From: Gammaproteobacteria bacterium
Lineage (GTDB): Bacteria > Pseudomonadota > Gammaproteobacteria > Ga0077536
DNA: 35,653 nt
Reading direction: 5' to 3'
NCBI GenBank assembly: GCA_030830685.1
Contig: JAURMM010000172.1
Coordinates: forward strand, 1 to 35,653
The position numbers and the translations under genes are program-made. This document shows, one piece after another, positions 8,225-17,978 of the stretch. The notes below the pieces were generated by a model. It made no database searches, had not been told where the DNA came from, and saw nothing but the letters and a program-made list of their open reading frames with translations. Numbering within the stretch: position 1 is the first letter of the stretch; every line of letters starts with the position of its first letter.

Positions 8225-10984
8225 TCAGTGTGCTTCGTCCCAGTTCAGTCCGAGTCCCACGTCCACCTCCAGCGGAACGGATAATGCGCCCTCACCCGCC
8301 CCCACCATGAGCTCGCGGACCCGGGCAGAAACCGTCTCCACGGCGTGCTCTTTCACCTCGAGCACCAGTTCATCATGCACCTGCATGGTGAGCACGGCCG
8401 GGGGATGTTCACGGTCGATCCATGCAGCCACAGCGATCATGGCCCGCTTGATGATGTCCGCCGCGGTGCCCTGCATGGGGGCGTTGATGGCCGTGCGCTC
8501 CGCGTATTGGCGGCGTTGGGCGTTGCGGGAGCCGATGTCCGGCAGATAGAGCCGTCGCCCGAAGACGGTCTCGACGAAGCCCTGTTCGCGGGCTTGCTGG
8601 CGGGTGTCCTCCATGTATTGCCGCACGCCCGGATAGCGGGCGAAATACAGATCGATATAGGCCTGAGCCTGGGGTCGTTCGGTACCGAGCTGGCGCGCCA
8701 GGCCGTAGGCCGACATGCCGTAGATGAGCCCGAAATTGATGGCCTTGGCCGCCCTGCGCTGCTCATCGCTGACGGCGGCGGGTGTGGTCCCGAAGACTTC
8801 CGCCGCTGTGGCGCGGTGGATGTCCAGACCCTCGGCGAATGCCGCTCGGAGCCGCTCATCCCCCGAGAGGTGGGCCATGATGCGCAACTCGATCTGCGAA
8901 TAGTCCGCGGCGAGGAGACGTGAACCGGGGGACGCAATGAAAGCCTGACGGATTCTCCGCCCTTCATGCGTTCGGACCGGGATGTTCTGCAGGTTGGGGT
9001 CGGAAGAAGAAAGTCGGCCGGTCGCCGCCACGGCCTGGTGATAGCTCGTATGGATGCGCCCGGTGGCTGGGTTTACTTCCTGAGGCAGCTTGTCCGTGTA
9101 GGTGGATTTCAGCTTGGTCAGCGCGCGGTGTTCGAGAATGAGGCGCGGCAGGGCGTAGATCTCCGCCAGTTCCTGCAATGCGGATTCCGCGGTGGAGGGC
9201 TGACCCGTCGGCGTCTTGGCTGTGACTGGCAGGCCCTGCCGGTCAAAGAGAATTTCCTGGATCTGTTTCGGCGAGCCCAGATTGAATTCTGTTCCGGCCT
9301 CGGCAAACGCCTCCCGTTCCGTGGCCTCGATCTTTGCCGCAAGCTCTGCACTCTGCCCGGCCAGCATCGCGGCGTTGATCAACACACCCTGGCGCTCCAT
9401 GTCGGAGAGCACGGGCACCAGCGGAATTTCCATCTCATCGAACAGCGCACGCAGCGCCGGAACCGCTTCTATCCGTGGCCACAGCAGCGCATGCAGGCGC
9501 AGGCAAACTTCAGCATCCTCCCCCGCATACGGGGCAGCCTGTTCTATCGGGACCTGGTTGAAGGTGATCTGGTGGGCCCCTTTGCCGGCCACATCCTCGA
9601 AGCTGATGTTCTGGTGACCCAGATGCTTCAGGGCCAGCGTATCCAGATCATGCCGGGAGGCCGTGCTGTTGAGCACGTAGGATTCCAGCATGGTGTCGTA
9701 ACGAATCCCCCGCAGCGTGATGCCATGGTTCAGCAACACACTGCGATCATATTTGAGGTTGTGTCCCAGCTTCGCGACTGTTTCGTTCTCAAGCAAAGGC
9801 TTGAGTCGGGCCAGTACCGCGTCGCGGTCGAGCTGCTCAGGGGCGCCCAGGTAGTCGTGGGCGAGTGGTAGATAGGCCGCGTGCCCGGCCTCGCAGGCGA
9901 ATGACAAGCCGACGATGCGGGCATCGATATAGTCGAGACTGGTGGTCTCCGTATCGAAGGCGAAAAACGGCGCCGCCTGCAGCTTTTCCAGCCAAACATC
10001 GAGTGCCGCCTGAGTGGTGATCGTGTCCACCGTGAGGGGCACCGCGCCTGCTGCCGGGGCTGCGGCATTTTCGCCAGTTGCCGACTCGCGGTCGGGGTTT
10101 GACTGCCCCAATTGCTTCAACCAGGCCTTGAACTCGAGTTGCTGGAACAGGGCGCGCAAGGCCTCGTGCTCTGGCATGCGTGGTACGAGGCTCGTCAGCG
10201 GAATCCCGAGGTCGAGATCATCCATGATCGTGACCAGCCTCCGGGACAGCGGGATCTGATCCAGGTGCTTGCGCAGGTTCTCACCCACCGCACCCGGCAC
10301 GCTGTCGGCCTGCGCCACCAGATTGTCGAGGCTGCCATAGGCCTGCAGCCACTTGACCGCCGTCTTTGGTCCCACCTTGGGGATCCCCGGCACGTTGTCC
10401 ACGGTGTCCCCCACCAGCGTCAGGTAATCGATGATGCGTGCGGGCGGCACCCCGAAGCGGGCCTCCACGCCGGCTTCATCCAGCCGGATGTTGTCCATGG
10501 TGTTCACAAGCGTGATTGCCGGGCAGACCAGCTGGGCAAAGTCCTTGTCCCCAGTCGAGATGACCACCTCGTGGCCCGCAGCAGCACCCCGCCGCGCGAG
10601 CGTGCCGATGACGTCATCGGCTTCCACACCATCGATGACAAAGCTTGGAATGCCCAATGCCGCGATGACTTCGAACAGCAGAGGAACCTGGGAGGAAAGC
10701 TCACCCGGCATGGGCGGGCGCTGGGCCTTGTACTGGGGGAACCAGGCATCGCGGGTGGTCGGGCCACGCGGGTCGAAGATGACCGCGAAGTAATCCGGCT
10801 GCATCTCCGTCTGCAGCTTCTTCAACATGGCGATCACGCCATGGATCGCGCCCGTGTGCTGGCCGCCGCTGGTAGTCAGGCCGGGCAGTGCATGAAAGGC
10901 GCGATAGAGGTAGGAAGAGCCGTCCACGAGGACCAGCTTTCCGGGGCTTTTGGCTTCACTCAAAGGGGTAATTCCGGCACTCAC
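8225..10984 (-). CDS. polA: DNA polymerase I
   Basis: A full-length 919-residue polymerase for Okazaki fragment processing and repair. The N-terminal 5' nuclease (about 15-300) has [12 protein letters not shown], the EADDVIG acidic cluster, STGDKDF and GDTVDNVPG. The 3'-5' exonuclease is intact, with DTE at 344-346 and YAGEDAEV later, so this is a proofreading enzyme. The polymerase domain has motif [10 protein letters not shown], motif [15 protein letters not shown] and motif C VHDE (869-872). The start is a GTG at 10984 with no clear Shine-Dalgarno; a TTG slightly downstream is possible. It is divergent from the DUF2782 gene across 66 bp. Confidence 0.98.
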   Translation of the reverse strand: MSAGITPLSEAKSPGKLVLVDGSSYLYRAFHALPGLTTSGGQHTGAIHGVIAMLKKLQTEMQPDYFAVIFDPRGPTTRDAWFPQYKAQRPPMPGELSSQVPLLFEVIAALGIPSFVIDGVEADDVIGTLARRGAAAGHEVVISTGDKDFAQLVCPAITLVNTMDNIRLDEAGVEARFGVPPARIIDYLTLVGDTVDNVPGIPKVGPKTAVKWLQAYGSLDNLVAQADSVPGAVGENLRKHLDQIPLSRRLVTIMDDLDLGIPLTSLVPRMPEHEALRALFQQLEFKAWLKQLGQSNPDRESATGENAAAPAAGAVPLTVDTITTQAALDVWLEKLQAAPFFAFDTETTSLDYIDARIVGLSFACEAGHAAYLPLAHDYLGAPEQLDRDAVLARLKPLLENETVAKLGHNLKYDRSVLLNHGITLRGIRYDTMLESYVLNSTASRHDLDTLALKHLGHQNISFEDVAGKGAHQITFNQVPIEQAAPYAGEDAEVCLRLHALLWPRIEAVPALRALFDEMEIPLVPVLSDMERQGVLINAAMLAGQSAELAAKIEATEREAFAEAGTEFNLGSPKQIQEILFDRQGLPVTAKTPTGQPSTAESALQELAEIYALPRLILEHRALTKLKSTYTDKLPQEVNPATGRIHTSYHQAVAATGRLSSSDPNLQNIPVRTHEGRRIRQAFIASPGSRLLAADYSQIELRIMAHLSGDERLRAAFAEGLDIHRATAAEVFGTTPAAVSDEQRRAAKAINFGLIYGMSAYGLARQLGTERPQAQAYIDLYFARYPGVRQYMEDTRQQAREQGFVETVFGRRLYLPDIGSRNAQRRQYAERTAINAPMQGTAADIIKRAMIAVAAWIDREHPPAVLTMQVHDELVLEVKEHAVETVSARVRELMVGAGEGALSVPLEVDVGLGLNWDEAH

Positions 10985-11050
10985 GGACGTGCGAGTCGTG
11001 GTGCTATGCTATGCGCAAATAACAGCCCCTTGGAATAGAGGTAGTCGCCA

Positions 11051-11410
11051 GTGCCCACGCATCATTTCTCCCGCTCGCTCGCGCCGATGCTCCTGTTGGC
11101 CACGGCACTGTCTTCCGGCGCGCAAGCGCAACAGGATTTGCAGGAGATTCCTGAGGCCGCGCCGCCCCCGCCGCCACGCATCGAGGATGGCCAGGAGATG
11201 GAGCCGGACGTCACCATCGTCCAGCGCAAGGACGCCAAGGTGGAGGAATACCGCATGAACGGTCGCCTCTACATGGTGAAAATCATCCCCATCGTCGGGC
11301 CCGCCTACTACCTCAAGGACACTGATGGCGACGGCAAGCTGGAAACCCGCTTCAACGACGGTCGCAACAGCGCGCTCGACGTGCCGCAGTGGGTAATCTT
11401 CAGCTGGTAG
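11051..11410 (+). CDS. DUF2782 family secreted protein
   Basis: A 119-residue protein with a signal peptide (hydrophobic core APMLLLATAL, probable cleavage after AQA near residue 26), then a Pro-rich linker (EAAPPPPPR). The conserved domain has VTIVQRKDAKVEEYRMNG and YYLKDTDGDG and ends VPQWVIFSW. This fits DUF2782, a family often encoded next to polA in gammaproteobacteria. No function is known. It is probably periplasmic. The start is a GTG, and the gene ends 24 bp before a strong terminator. Confidence 0.85.
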   Translation: MPTHHFSRSLAPMLLLATALSSGAQAQQDLQEIPEAAPPPPPRIEDGQEMEPDVTIVQRKDAKVEEYRMNGRLYMVKIIPIVGPAYYLKDTDGDGKLETRFNDGRNSALDVPQWVIFSW

Positions 11411-11434
11411 GCACCGACGCCACCGCCACACACA

Positions 11435-11461
11435 AAAAAGCCCTCGCGATGAGGGCTTTTT
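11435..11461. terminator. Bidirectional rho-independent terminator
   Basis: A perfect 11 bp stem, AAAAAGCCCTC pairing with GAGGGCTTTTT around a 5-base GCGAT loop. It reads as hairpin plus T-run on both strands. It lies between the convergent DUF2782 gene (ends 11410) and the OmpA-type lipoprotein gene (ends 11511), so it can stop both transcripts, including the long block from kdsD through ptsI. Confidence 0.93.
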
Positions 11462-11510
11462 CATGAGGGCCTCCCGTACGCCTCAGCATCCGGGAGGTTC
11501 AGCGCGCCGA

Positions 11511-12161
11511 CTACTCGGCGACGATGAGATCCACGCGTCGGTTCTTCGCCCGACCCTCTGCGGTCTCGTTGCTCGCGACGGGCCGGCTTTCACCAAACCC
11601 GGTCGCTGACATGCGATCCGCAGCAATGCCCTTGCTCAAAAGGTAGGTCACAACCGCAGCAGAGCGCTGGTCGGAGAGCTTCTGGTTGTAGGCATCGGAC
11701 CCCATGCTGTCAGTGTGGCCTTCCACATTGATCCGGAGCGCCGGATGTTCATTCATGATGCTGACCGCTTCGTCGAGCTTGGTCATCGCCTCAGGCCGCA
11801 GGGTAGCCTTGTCGAAGTCGAAGTGGGTGCCTTCAAGGCTGATGATCTTGGTGCCTTCTTCAGGTGCCGGAGGGGGCGGCGGCGGAGCAGGCTTGGGCGC
11901 CGGTGCCGGGGCAGGAGCAGGTGCCGGCGGCGGGGTTTCCTTTTCACGGCAGAAGAAATACCCGAGCGCGCCGCCAATGGCAGCCCCGGCCACATACGCG
12001 CCAGCGTCATCTGAATCTGCCGCTGCGGCGGCGACACCCGCGCCGGTCGTGGCACCCACGAGCGGACATAGGATTTGCGGCGCTTTGATGTTCTGGTTCG
12101 CGCAACCGGCGAGCACACTGCTCAGAGTCAAGGCGATACCGATTCGGGTTGGTGTGTTCAT
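11511..12161 (-). CDS. OmpA-family lipoprotein with glycine-zipper segment
   Basis: A 216-residue outer-membrane lipoprotein. The signal peptide ends in the lipobox LAGC near residue 20. Residues of about 30-70 (GATTGAGVAAAAA and GAYVAGAAIGGALGYFF) form a Gly/Ala zipper pair, followed by a Pro-Ala linker. The C-terminal OmpA/MotB domain has THFDFDKATL, the peptidoglycan-binding NVEGHTDSMGSDAYNQKLS and the terminal GRAKNRRVDL. It probably anchors outer membrane to peptidoglycan. The ATG at 12161 gives the lipoprotein signal directly; an ATG at 12179 adds six residues. It is distinct from pal at 23265-23804. It follows ptsI by 167 bp, with its own candidate promoter. Confidence 0.9.
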   Translation of the reverse strand: MNTPTRIGIALTLSSVLAGCANQNIKAPQILCPLVGATTGAGVAAAAADSDDAGAYVAGAAIGGALGYFFCREKETPPPAPAPAPAPAPKPAPPPPPPAPEEGTKIISLEGTHFDFDKATLRPEAMTKLDEAVSIMNEHPALRINVEGHTDSMGSDAYNQKLSDQRSAAVVTYLLSKGIAADRMSATGFGESRPVASNETAEGRAKNRRVDLIVAE

Positions 12162-12268
12162 TGGTCGAGACGTCCCCATTGTTGTGGTGGCCTCGGTGTA
12201 CGGCGGGTCAGCGCCGGGCTGCACCCTGCAAGGCGCACATCGAGAGATGGCAGTCAGGATAACACAGC

Positions 12269-12297
12269 GTTTTAGAAGATGCCCATAAGCCATTCAA
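12269..12297 (-). promoter_or_regulatory. Candidate sigma70 promoter for the OmpA-type lipoprotein gene
   Basis: Read on the minus strand: -35 TTGAAT (4 of 6), a 17 bp spacer, then -10 TAAAAC (4 of 6). It lies about 108 bp before the chosen ATG and downstream of the ptsI stop. The match is modest; a TTATCC a little further down could serve as an alternative -10. Confidence 0.3.
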
Positions 12298-12328
12298 TTC
12301 CCGAGCGAATCTCGGCACGGGGAAACGC

Positions 12329-14062
12329 TCATCCCATTTCCTCCAGATAGCGCCGCAGCTTGCCGGGATCCGCGGTCTTCAGGGCCTTGTCGGCGAGGAC
12401 ACGCATGGCCGAGGCATCAGTTCCGGCGATCAGGCCCTTTACCTCCAGCAGTACCGCCGGATTCACGCTGAAGGATTCGAGCCCCAGCCCCAGCAGCAGG
12501 CGGGTATAACGCACATCGCCCGCCATTTCCCCGCACATGCTGACCGGGACGCGGGCACGCTGGCCGGCTCGAATCGTCATCGCGATGAGCCGCAGGACGC
12601 CCGGGTTGATGGGGTCGTAAAGATAATTGACCTCGTCATTCACCCGATCGATGGCAATCGCATATTGGATGAGGTCATTGGTGCCGACGGATAGAAAATC
12701 CAGCACCTGTGCAAAGCCGTCTGCAAAGACCGCTGCTGCTGGCACTTCGATCATGCCACCGATCGGCATCTCCGGTGCGAAGGGAATCCCCTTGCTCGCA
12801 AACTCGGCCTGGGTCGCACGCACCAGCTCGATCACCTGATGCGCTTCCTCCAGATTGGACAGCATGGGAATCATCATGCGTACCGGTCCCAGCGCCGAGA
12901 CGCGCACGATGGCCCGGATCTGGGGCATGAACAGAGCGGGCTCTTTCAATCCCAGACGAACCGCGCGCAAGCCCAGCGCGGGGTTCGCGCCCTTGCCACG
13001 GGACGTCAGGGCCGAATCGACCTGTTTATCCCCGCCGATATCCAGCGTGCGGATGGTGACAGGCAGGCCGCTCACGGTCTTCACCAGTTGCTGATACGCC
13101 TCGAAGTGCTCTTCCTCCGAGGGCGGATCCGCCCGGTTCATGTAGAGGAATTCGGTGCGATAGAGCCCCACTCCACGCGCACCCACATCACGCGCCGCGG
13201 CAAAATCGCTGGCCAGCTCCACATTGGCCTGCAACTCGACGGCCACGCCATCCCGCGTGATGCACGGCGCGCGCTTGAGCTTGTTCAGACCGACCGAATA
13301 CTTCGCGCGCTCGCTCTGCCTTTTGCGGTAATGGGCAAGCGTGCGGGTATCCGGCTCGCCCACCACCACGCCTTCATTACCGTCAATGATCAGCAGTTCG
13401 CCCTCGCGAACGAAGCGCCGGGCGTGGTGCACGCCCACGATGCCAGGAATGCCAAGGCTGCGCGCGAGAATGGAGGTGTGAGAGGTGGGCCCACCAAACT
13501 CCGTCACGAAGCCAACCACGCCGTGGTGCTGCATCAGCAGCGCATCGGCAGGTGCGAGGTCATCGGCAAGAAGGACTGCCCCCACCAGATCAGGATCCTC
13601 ACCTGCGGCAGGCACAAGACCGCTGCCCTGGAGACTGCGCAGGATCCCGTTCATCACGTGTTCCACGTCGTCCCGCCTCGTGCGCAGGTAAGGATCGGCC
13701 ATCTGATCAAACACCTGGACGATGGCATCCCGCTGCTGACGTACCGCCCAGGCCGCGTTGTAACGGCGCTCCCGGATGAGTCTGATGGGCTCTTCGGCTA
13801 GCATGGCATCACCCAGCATCAGCAGGTGTGTGTCTATGAAGGCCACCACGTCATGGGGTGCGTCAGCAGGAATTCGGTTACGCATCTCGCGAAGGTGCCC
13901 GGCCGCATCCTCGATCGCCGCCCGCAGGCGGTGCACCTCGGCGTCCACCTGGCCAGGCTCGATCAGGACCTCTCGGGCGTCGTGCTCGGCATGGATGATG
14001 ATGTGGGCCTTGCCAATGGCGATTCCGCGGGAAACCGCTACGCCATGCAGGGAGAAGGTCAC
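12329..14062 (-). CDS. ptsI: PTS enzyme I (phosphoenolpyruvate-protein phosphotransferase)
   Basis: A 577-residue enzyme I that passes phosphate from PEP to HPr. The phosphohistidine is His195 in GGPTSHTSILARS. The PEP-binding barrel has RTEFLYMNR, the TIRTLDIGGDK segment and the catalytic Cys in VPVSMCGEMAGD. There is no N-terminal GAF domain, so it is of PtsI rather than PtsP type, despite its place beside rpoN. It overlaps the HPr gene by 4 bp (ATGA). No sugar-specific EIIB/C genes or EIIA occur in the window, which suggests a regulatory phosphorelay rather than sugar uptake. Confidence 0.97.
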   Translation of the reverse strand: MTFSLHGVAVSRGIAIGKAHIIIHAEHDAREVLIEPGQVDAEVHRLRAAIEDAAGHLREMRNRIPADAPHDVVAFIDTHLLMLGDAMLAEEPIRLIRERRYNAAWAVRQQRDAIVQVFDQMADPYLRTRRDDVEHVMNGILRSLQGSGLVPAAGEDPDLVGAVLLADDLAPADALLMQHHGVVGFVTEFGGPTSHTSILARSLGIPGIVGVHHARRFVREGELLIIDGNEGVVVGEPDTRTLAHYRKRQSERAKYSVGLNKLKRAPCITRDGVAVELQANVELASDFAAARDVGARGVGLYRTEFLYMNRADPPSEEEHFEAYQQLVKTVSGLPVTIRTLDIGGDKQVDSALTSRGKGANPALGLRAVRLGLKEPALFMPQIRAIVRVSALGPVRMMIPMLSNLEEAHQVIELVRATQAEFASKGIPFAPEMPIGGMIEVPAAAVFADGFAQVLDFLSVGTNDLIQYAIAIDRVNDEVNYLYDPINPGVLRLIAMTIRAGQRARVPVSMCGEMAGDVRYTRLLLGLGLESFSVNPAVLLEVKGLIAGTDASAMRVLADKALKTADPGKLRRYLEEMG

Positions 14063-14328
14063 TCCGGTTCACCAAACCGGTTGTTCACGAGTTCGGTCAG
14101 CGCTGCGAGCGCAGCCTCTTCATCCTCACCCTTGGTGGTCACGGTCAGCTCCGAGCCCTGTGACGCAGCGAGCATCATGAGTCCCATGATGCTCTTGCCG
14201 TTGACCGATTTGGCCTGCTTTTCCACGTTGATTTCGCAGGTATAGGCGGCCGCCGTCTGCATGAACTTGGCGGCCGCACGGGCATGCAGGCCGAGGCGAT
14301 TGATGATGGGCAGCTTGGCGCTGGGCAT
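14059..14328 (-). CDS. ptsH: HPr-family phosphocarrier
   Basis: An 89-residue HPr/NPr. The phospho-accepting His15 lies in NRLGLHARAA, and the Ser46 site region is VNGKSIMGL. A serine is present where HPr kinase would act, but no hprK is nearby. It begins 7 bp after the rapZ stop and overlaps ptsI by 4 bp. In the E. coli rpoN locus the equivalent is npr, so npr is an alternative symbol. Confidence 0.96.
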   Translation of the reverse strand: MPSAKLPIINRLGLHARAAAKFMQTAAAYTCEINVEKQAKSVNGKSIMGLMMLAASQGSELTVTTKGEDEEAALAALTELVNNRFGEPE

Positions 14329-14335
14329 GGTGGCG

Positions 14336-15196
14336 TCAGAGATCCCGGTGAGTCAGAACGATATGCCAGTGCTCGCGGAAATGCGAGGCGATGCGCTCGG
14401 CGACATACACTGAGCGATGCCGACCGCCGGTGCAGCCGAGGGCGATCGTGAGGTAGCTGCGATCCTCCTGCTGGAAGCGCGGCAGCCAGCGCTCAAGGAA
14501 GCTCGTGATGTCATCCGTCAGTTCCTGCGCCAGCGCATTGCCATCCAGAAACTCCCGCACTGGAGCATCGCGCCCGGACATCTCCCGCAAACCCGGATCC
14601 CAGTGTGGATTGGGCAGGCAGCGCACATCAAAGATGAAATCAACATCCGGAGGCACGCCCTTCTTGTAGCCGAAGGAACTGATCTGCACCGCCAACGCAC
14701 CCGGCGAGCGCCGAGTCACCCGCTCGTTGAGCAACGCGCGAAACTCGTGGATGTGGGTATGGGTGGTATCGATGCGCAATTCGGCCCGTGCGATCAGAGG
14801 CTCGAGCAGGGCACGCTCGCGCGCAATGGCCTGGCGCAGCGGCAGGCTGGATGTCGACAGCGGATGCCGTCGGCGGGTGAGGTTGAAACGGTTGATCAGT
14901 GCCTGTTCACTCGCCTCGATGAAGAGCACCTCCACGGCGAATCCGCTCGCCCGCAGCAATTCCAGAATCTGCGGAAGCTGCTGCAGGTCGGTATCCGGGT
15001 TGCGGGCATCGATCCCGACTGCCACCTTGCTGTAGAGGGGCAGGGAGCTGCGACTCACGAACTGGGCGAACTCTGCCAGAAAACTCGTGGGCAGATTGTC
15101 CACGCAGTAGAAACCTGCATCCTCCAGGGCGTGGAGTGCCACGGTCTTGCCGGCGCCAGAAAGCCCCGACACCACGATGAAGCGTTGCAGGTTCAT
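14336..15196 (-). CDS. rapZ: RNase adapter protein RapZ
   Basis: A 286-residue P-loop protein; in E. coli it binds the GlmZ small RNA and directs its cleavage by RNase E, controlling glucosamine-6-phosphate supply. Walker A is GLSGAGKT (11-18), followed by FYCVDNLP. The C-terminal RNA and metabolite-sensing domain has the conserved SFGYKKGVP and GCTGGRHRSVYVAE. It stands in the rpoN cluster, 10 bp after hpf and just before HPr. Whether this organism has a GlmY/GlmZ system cannot be seen here. Confidence 0.97.
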   Translation of the reverse strand: MNLQRFIVVSGLSGAGKTVALHALEDAGFYCVDNLPTSFLAEFAQFVSRSSLPLYSKVAVGIDARNPDTDLQQLPQILELLRASGFAVEVLFIEASEQALINRFNLTRRRHPLSTSSLPLRQAIARERALLEPLIARAELRIDTTHTHIHEFRALLNERVTRRSPGALAVQISSFGYKKGVPPDVDFIFDVRCLPNPHWDPGLREMSGRDAPVREFLDGNALAQELTDDITSFLERWLPRFQQEDRSYLTIALGCTGGRHRSVYVAERIASHFREHWHIVLTHRDL

Positions 15197-15206
15197 CCAG
15201 GCTTAC

Positions 15207-15521
15207 TCAGACCCGATGTCCGCCTTCACGTGCATGATGATCGGTCATCTTCTCCTTGTGCTTGGTGACCTGACGGTCAAGCTTGTCCAGCATCAGATCG
15301 ATGGCAGCGTACATGTCTTCATGCTCGCTCGTGGCATGCAGGGTGGCGCCGGTGACATGCACCGTGGCTTCTGCCTTGTAGAGCTGGCGCTCCTGTCCCA
15401 GCACGAAATGTGCATCGACCATGTGGTCGAAATGGCGCTGTACGCGCTGCATCTTGGTCTTTATGTAGTCATTGAGGGCTGGTGAAAGCTCAATGTGGTG
15501 GCCGGTGATATTAATCTGCAT
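15207..15521 (-). CDS. hpf: Ribosome hibernation promoting factor (short HPF/YfiA family)
   Basis: A 104-residue protein that binds the 30S decoding region in stationary phase. It starts MQINITGHHIELSPAL, with the typical DYIKTKMQRVQRHFDH helix and VTGATLHATSEHEDMYAAIDLMLDKLDRQ (landmarks HATSEHEDMYAAID and LDKLDRQ). The length marks it as the short form, which acts alongside RMF where present. It lies 68 bp downstream of rpoN, the usual order in this cluster. Confidence 0.97.
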   Translation of the reverse strand: MQINITGHHIELSPALNDYIKTKMQRVQRHFDHMVDAHFVLGQERQLYKAEATVHVTGATLHATSEHEDMYAAIDLMLDKLDRQVTKHKEKMTDHHAREGGHRV

Positions 15522-15589
15522 GATGGGACTCTCCTGTCGAACTGTCCTGTTTTGACCGCGCCCGTAATACGCCCGTTCCGCGGCGCCGC

Positions 15590-17101
15590 TCAGGCAAACT
15601 TCTTGCGTTCATTGGAGGGAGGAATCTGCATACCCTCCCGGTATTTGGCGACCGTGCGACGAGCGACATTGATCCCCTCCTTGGTCAATATCGCCGCGAT
15701 CTTGCTGTCGCTCAAGGGTTTCACCGCATTCTCCGCTGCAATGAGGCGCTTGATCACTGCGCGGATTGCAGTTGAAGACGCCTCTCCGCCAAGCGCCGTG
15801 CTGACATGGCTGGAAAAGAAGTACTTGAGCTCGAAAGTACCACGTGGGGTGTGCAGGTACTTGCGCGTAGTCACGCGAGAGATAGTTGATTCGTGCAAGC
15901 CCAAGGCCTCGGCGATGTCGTGCAGGACCATCGGCCGCATGGCTTCCTCGCCATACTCGAGAAAGGCCCGCTGGCGCTCCACGATTTCCTTGGCCACGCG
16001 CAGCAGGGTTTCGCTCCGACTCTGCAGGCTCTTGATGAACCAGCGCGCCTCCTGCAGATGGGTGCGCAACGAGTTGTTGTCCGGGGTGTTCTCGGCCCGC
16101 CGGATCATGTTCATGTAGTAGGGATTGATGCGCAGTTGCGGCACGGCCTCGGCGTTGAGTTCGACTTTCCAGCGCCCATTCACCTTGCGCACATAGACAT
16201 CGGGCACCAGGTACTCGGTAGTCGAGGACGCATAAGCCGCTCCGGGTCGCGGAGAGAGTGATCGCACCAGCGCCACCACTTCTGCCACTTCGGCCTGATC
16301 CAGTTTGAATCTGCGGCCGAGCTGCACGAAATCGCGGCTGGCGAGTGCCTCCAGCGCCTGTTCGCACACTGCGAGCGCCTCTTCCCGCCAAGGAGTGTCC
16401 GGGGGCAATTGCCGCAACTGCAGGATCAGGCATTCCTGCACATCGCGCGCGCCCACTCCAGCCGGTTCCATCATCTGGATCTGCTTCAGCACGGTCGCGA
16501 TCTCATCGAGACCGGGCGCGTCCTTGCCCAACATGGTGACCAAGGTCTCTCGCAAATCTTCCAAGGTCACCCGCAGGAATCCGTCCTCATCGATTCCATC
16601 GATGAGCGCTATGCCGATTTCCCGATCCAGCGGTGTCAGCGGGATCAGATTGAGCTGCCAGAGCAGGTGCTCGCGCAGGCTTTCGGCGGGCCCGGACTGG
16701 TTTTCGCGCCCCTCGTCGTCACCGCTTCCGGCCGGCGCCCCCTGTGGCAGCGTGCTGTCAAAGACCTCTTCCCAGTCCGCATCCACCGGCAGGTCCTCGG
16801 GGATGTCGTCGGTAGTCGAGGCGCGGCTGTCGTCCCAGTCCTCGGTCTCGCCTCCAAGCTCTCCGTCCGCCCCCTCCCGTTCGCCGTCATTGTCAGCCGC
16901 CGGGGTCGCGGGTCCGAGATCAAGGCCCAGATCCGGCAGCTCACGCTCGTCTTCGAGCTCCAGCATGATGTTGGAGTCCAGAGCCTGCTGGACTTCCAGG
17001 GTCAGTTCCATCGAAGAGAGCTGCAGCAGCCGTATGGCCTGCTGCAGCTGAGGCGTCATGGTGAGCGTCTGCCCGAGCTTGAGCTGAAGGGCCTGTTTCA
17101 T
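15590..17101 (-). CDS. rpoN: RNA polymerase sigma-54 factor
   Basis: A 503-residue sigma-54, requiring enhancer-binding ATPases. Region I (about 1-50) is Gln-rich with LGQTLTMTPQLQQAIRLLQ. It is followed by an acidic region II (about 50-140). Then come the core-binding domain, the helix-turn-helix (GLHESTISRVTTRKYLHTPRG) and the RpoN box ARRTVAKYRE (480-489) that reads the -24 element. It lies between lptB and hpf, as in most gammaproteobacteria, with a 120 bp gap to lptB. Confidence 0.98.
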   Translation of the reverse strand: MKQALQLKLGQTLTMTPQLQQAIRLLQLSSMELTLEVQQALDSNIMLELEDERELPDLGLDLGPATPAADNDGEREGADGELGGETEDWDDSRASTTDDIPEDLPVDADWEEVFDSTLPQGAPAGSGDDEGRENQSGPAESLREHLLWQLNLIPLTPLDREIGIALIDGIDEDGFLRVTLEDLRETLVTMLGKDAPGLDEIATVLKQIQMMEPAGVGARDVQECLILQLRQLPPDTPWREEALAVCEQALEALASRDFVQLGRRFKLDQAEVAEVVALVRSLSPRPGAAYASSTTEYLVPDVYVRKVNGRWKVELNAEAVPQLRINPYYMNMIRRAENTPDNNSLRTHLQEARWFIKSLQSRSETLLRVAKEIVERQRAFLEYGEEAMRPMVLHDIAEALGLHESTISRVTTRKYLHTPRGTFELKYFFSSHVSTALGGEASSTAIRAVIKRLIAAENAVKPLSDSKIAAILTKEGINVARRTVAKYREGMQIPPSNERKKFA

Positions 17102-17192
17102 GCGTCAGCGGAGTAACGGAACACATCTTGCATGAAGTGAGTGTAGCGCAAACGGGCCGCGGTCGAACTCCGACATTGCAAACAAGGCTGGC

Positions 17193-17212
17193 GGGCGCCC
17201 CACAGGGCGCCC
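17193..17212. other. GC hairpin between lptB and rpoN
   Basis: Two copies of the self-complementary octamer GGGCGCCC, separated by CACA, form an 8 bp stem just after the lptB stop on the minus strand. There is no U-tract, so it is probably a pause or mRNA-stabilising structure, or a weak terminator that separates lpt from rpoN transcription. Confidence 0.45.
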
Positions 17213-17221
17213 AGTGCAGAA

Positions 17222-17947
17222 TCAGAGCGAGAATTCTTCGCCCAGATAGACTTCGCGGACGTGCGGGTCTTCGAGGATGTTGGCGGGCGTGCCTTCCGAG
17301 ATGATGCGTCCGTCGTTGACGATATAGGCCCGATCACAGATGCCCAGAGTCTCGCGCACGTTGTGATCGGTGATCAGTACCCCGATGCCCAGTTTGCTGA
17401 GGTGCTGGATCAGGCGCCGGATGTCGCCGACGGAGATGGGATCGACGCCCGCGAAAGGCTCATCGAGCAGCATGAAGCGGGGCTGGTTGGCCACCGCCCG
17501 GGCTATTTCCACGCGCCGCCGCTCGCCCCCCGACAGGGACATGCCGAGATTCTTTTTCAGGTGTTCGATATGGAAGGCTCGCAACAGGGCTTCCAGGCGC
17601 AGACTGCGCTGTGCGGGAGTCATGCTGCCGTCGATCTCGAGTACGGCGGCAATGTTTTCCTCCACCGTCAGCTTGCGAAAGACCGAGGCTTCCTGGGGTA
17701 GATATCCGAGCCCCTTGCGCGCCCGCTGATCCATGGGCAGCCCCGAGAGATCCTCGTCATCCAGATGGATGGTGCCACCCTCCCCCATCACCAGGCCCAC
17801 GATCATGTAGAAACTGGTGGTCTTGCCCGCGCCATTGGGGCCGAGCAGGCCGACCACCTCTCCACTCTGGACAGTGAGGCTCACGTCGCGCACGACCTGG
17901 CGGGATTTATAGCTCTTGGAGAGCTGACGAACCTTGAGAGTGGTCAC
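17222..17947 (-). CDS. lptB: LPS export ABC transporter ATPase LptB
   Basis: A 241-residue ATPase that powers LptFG to extract LPS from the inner membrane. Walker A is GPNGAGKT (36-43), the signature is [14 protein letters not shown], Walker B is [13 protein letters not shown] and the switch His follows in [11 protein letters not shown]. The Lpt-specific pattern [12 protein letters not shown] is present. It follows lptA by 31 bp. The lptF and lptG genes are not in the window. Confidence 0.98.
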   Translation of the reverse strand: MTTLKVRQLSKSYKSRQVVRDVSLTVQSGEVVGLLGPNGAGKTTSFYMIVGLVMGEGGTIHLDDEDLSGLPMDQRARKGLGYLPQEASVFRKLTVEENIAAVLEIDGSMTPAQRSLRLEALLRAFHIEHLKKNLGMSLSGGERRRVEIARAVANQPRFMLLDEPFAGVDPISVGDIRRLIQHLSKLGIGVLITDHNVRETLGICDRAYIVNDGRIISEGTPANILEDPHVREVYLGEEFSL

Positions 17948-17978
17948 TGCCGCGGGACTCCGGCAACACGCAGCCCCC

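Noticed and set aside
7230-8549. A 439-codon plus-strand open frame opposite hisF, hisA and the end of polA
   Set aside because: It covers three intact conserved genes in antisense and shows no family features.
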